Positions 63,273 through 64,000 of a stretch of DNA of 64,000 bases are shown here, piece after piece. Position 1 is the first letter of the stretch, and each line of letters begins with the position of its first letter. Location of the stretch: assembly GCA_963663665.2 (NCBI GenBank), contig CAXXKP010000001.1, positions 1,240,001-1,304,000 of the forward strand, read 5' to 3'. This DNA comes from SABI01 sp963663665 (lineage in GTDB: Bacteria > Spirochaetota > Spirochaetia > Sphaerochaetales > Sphaerochaetaceae). The position numbers and the translations under genes were made by a program. The notes beneath the pieces were generated by a model, which was not told the DNA's origin, made no database searches, and was given only the letters and a program-made list of their open reading frames with translations.

Positions 63273-64000
63273 TTATAAGATAGATTCTGGGTAGGTCATT
63301 CCAATGGTATGTAAAAGTTTTATTGCATAATTCTTTAAGGCGATTAAGAGTGCTTTATCAGTGTCACAAATCTCTTTATTCGCAAGGTTCTCTTCAATTT
63401 TACGAGAAAAAAATGAGAGACCAAATCCATTTTTTAGTAATGGTTGCATAATTCTTTGAGCACAGAACTCATGCCATTTTTTTAGCTCATTTTCATCAAG
63501 AGTTTCGCTAAAATTTCTACACCGATAACGCCATAATAGTTCAGGAAGACGTTCATCATCAAATGGGAAATCAATCTCTTTTAACTCTTCCTTTTTAGAC
63601 TCTCTAATAATTGTGCACCTGTCTTGATCATTTGATGTAAGAAAAGGTCCACTATAGAGGGAGAAGTCCACATCATCAATCTCTTTGTAGGTGATAGAAT
63701 GGTCTTCTGCAACAATATTAAGAGGAATATTCTGAGTTTCTAAGAGAGTATTGTAAGTATTCATGCACTCTTCTACATCAATATGAAGGCGATGAGCTGT
63801 TTCTTCATCATTAGTGATGGTCTTCAGTGGTGAAATAAATGGGATTTTATTCACAGAAATTTTAATAATACCTTTTGCCTCAATGAGGGATGTTGTCATT
63901 TCTAATAGTTGAGGAAGCTTTTCAAGCTCATATAAAGAGATTGTAAGTGCCTCAAATGCTTGTTGGAGTACCTCGTCATCTTTATTTGCATCGTATGCAT
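63273..64000 (-). CDS. sbcB: Exodeoxyribonuclease I, C-terminal part (runs off window)
   Basis: The frame stays open from the stop at 63273 to the window end, so the ATG at 63899 is internal and the gene is partial here. ISVNKIPFISPLKTI and LPELLWRYRCRNFSETLDENE match the SH3-like and C-terminal helical domains of ExoI. The exonuclease DEDD domain would lie beyond the window. Degrades single-stranded DNA 3' to 5'. Confidence 0.8.
   Translation of the reverse strand, partial: AYDANKDDEVLQQAFEALTISLYELEKLPQLLEMTTSLIEAKGIIKISVNKIPFISPLKTITNDEETAHRLHIDVEECMNTYNTLLETQNIPLNIVAEDHSITYKEIDDVDFSLYSGPFLTSNDQDRCTIIRESKKEELKEIDFPFDDERLPELLWRYRCRNFSETLDENELKKWHEFCAQRIMQPLLKNGFGLSFFSRKIEENLANKEICDTDKALLIALKNYAIKLLHTIGMTYPESIL

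Overview
The window looks like a chromosomal segment of a low-GC, anaerobic, diderm bacterium, most likely a spirochaete (order Spirochaetales; a Sphaerochaeta-type relative is my best guess). The reasons are the many signal peptides, loose spirochaete-type lipoboxes and outer-membrane barrel-like proteins, a patatin-barrel autotransporter, a two-subunit iron-sulfur fumarase, a sensory-type [FeFe]-hydrogenase-like protein, and a gene order of tightly packed housekeeping operons. The assignment is inference from gene content; no marker tree can be run here. Start codons are ATG, GTG and TTG, usually behind good AGGAGG-type ribosome sites. TGA is a stop.

Layout. 1-8537: end of an upstream gene, an AT-rich gap, a PocR/AraC regulator, a DUF2156 protein, then an envelope block (membrane protein, barrel-like proteins, two lipoproteins) that also contains peptidase T. 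8491-15352: glycerophosphodiesterase and endonuclease IV, a large M16C peptidase, and a three-gene cluster (DRTGG protein, RsbW-like ATPase, HydS-like iron-sulfur protein). 15476-16999: glycerol kinase. 17004-28758: a long chain of overlapping genes (c-di-AMP cyclase, YbbR, acpS, truA, UDG, priA, def, fmt, patatin autotransporter, radical SAM, VanZ, fumarase alpha and beta). 28827-31032: FKBP lipoprotein, YjjG-type phosphatase, HdeD-like protein.

31047-38173 is a complete his operon (hisG-D-C-B-H-A-F-IE). It is preceded by a recognisable transcription attenuator: a 14-residue leader peptide with five His codons, a terminator, and a competing antiterminator. HisB carries an N-terminal HAD-like domain that has lost its catalytic residues. 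A cation-diffusion transporter follows.

39069-49600 is the accessory region. It holds a decayed C-terminal fragment of a GH78 alpha-L-rhamnosidase, a ROK regulator with an MFS transporter, a PocR-PAS-GGDEF-HD-GYP signalling protein, a methyltransferase, radC, an inactivated IS3-family element with inverted repeats and a 3-bp target duplication, and tRNA-Arg(CCG). This is where the long gene-free AT-rich gaps lie.

49853-64000 returns to mostly ordinary genes: a secreted protein of unknown function, a nucleotidyltransferase, a YitT protein, an outer-membrane protein with a Pro/Glu tandem repeat, a Fic protein with a built-in antitoxin-like segment, a HAD-cytidine deaminase fusion, rpiB, a CBS/DRTGG pyrophosphatase, the prfA-prmC-rsh operon, a GPH sugar symporter, and the 3' part of sbcB running off the window.

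I did not find a clearly new multi-gene defence or mobile system. The points most worth following are the his attenuator with a near-leaderless leader peptide, the dead HAD domain of HisB, the HydS-like sensory cluster without a catalytic hydrogenase beside it, the HAD-Cdd fusion, and the Fic protein with a degenerate inhibitory motif.
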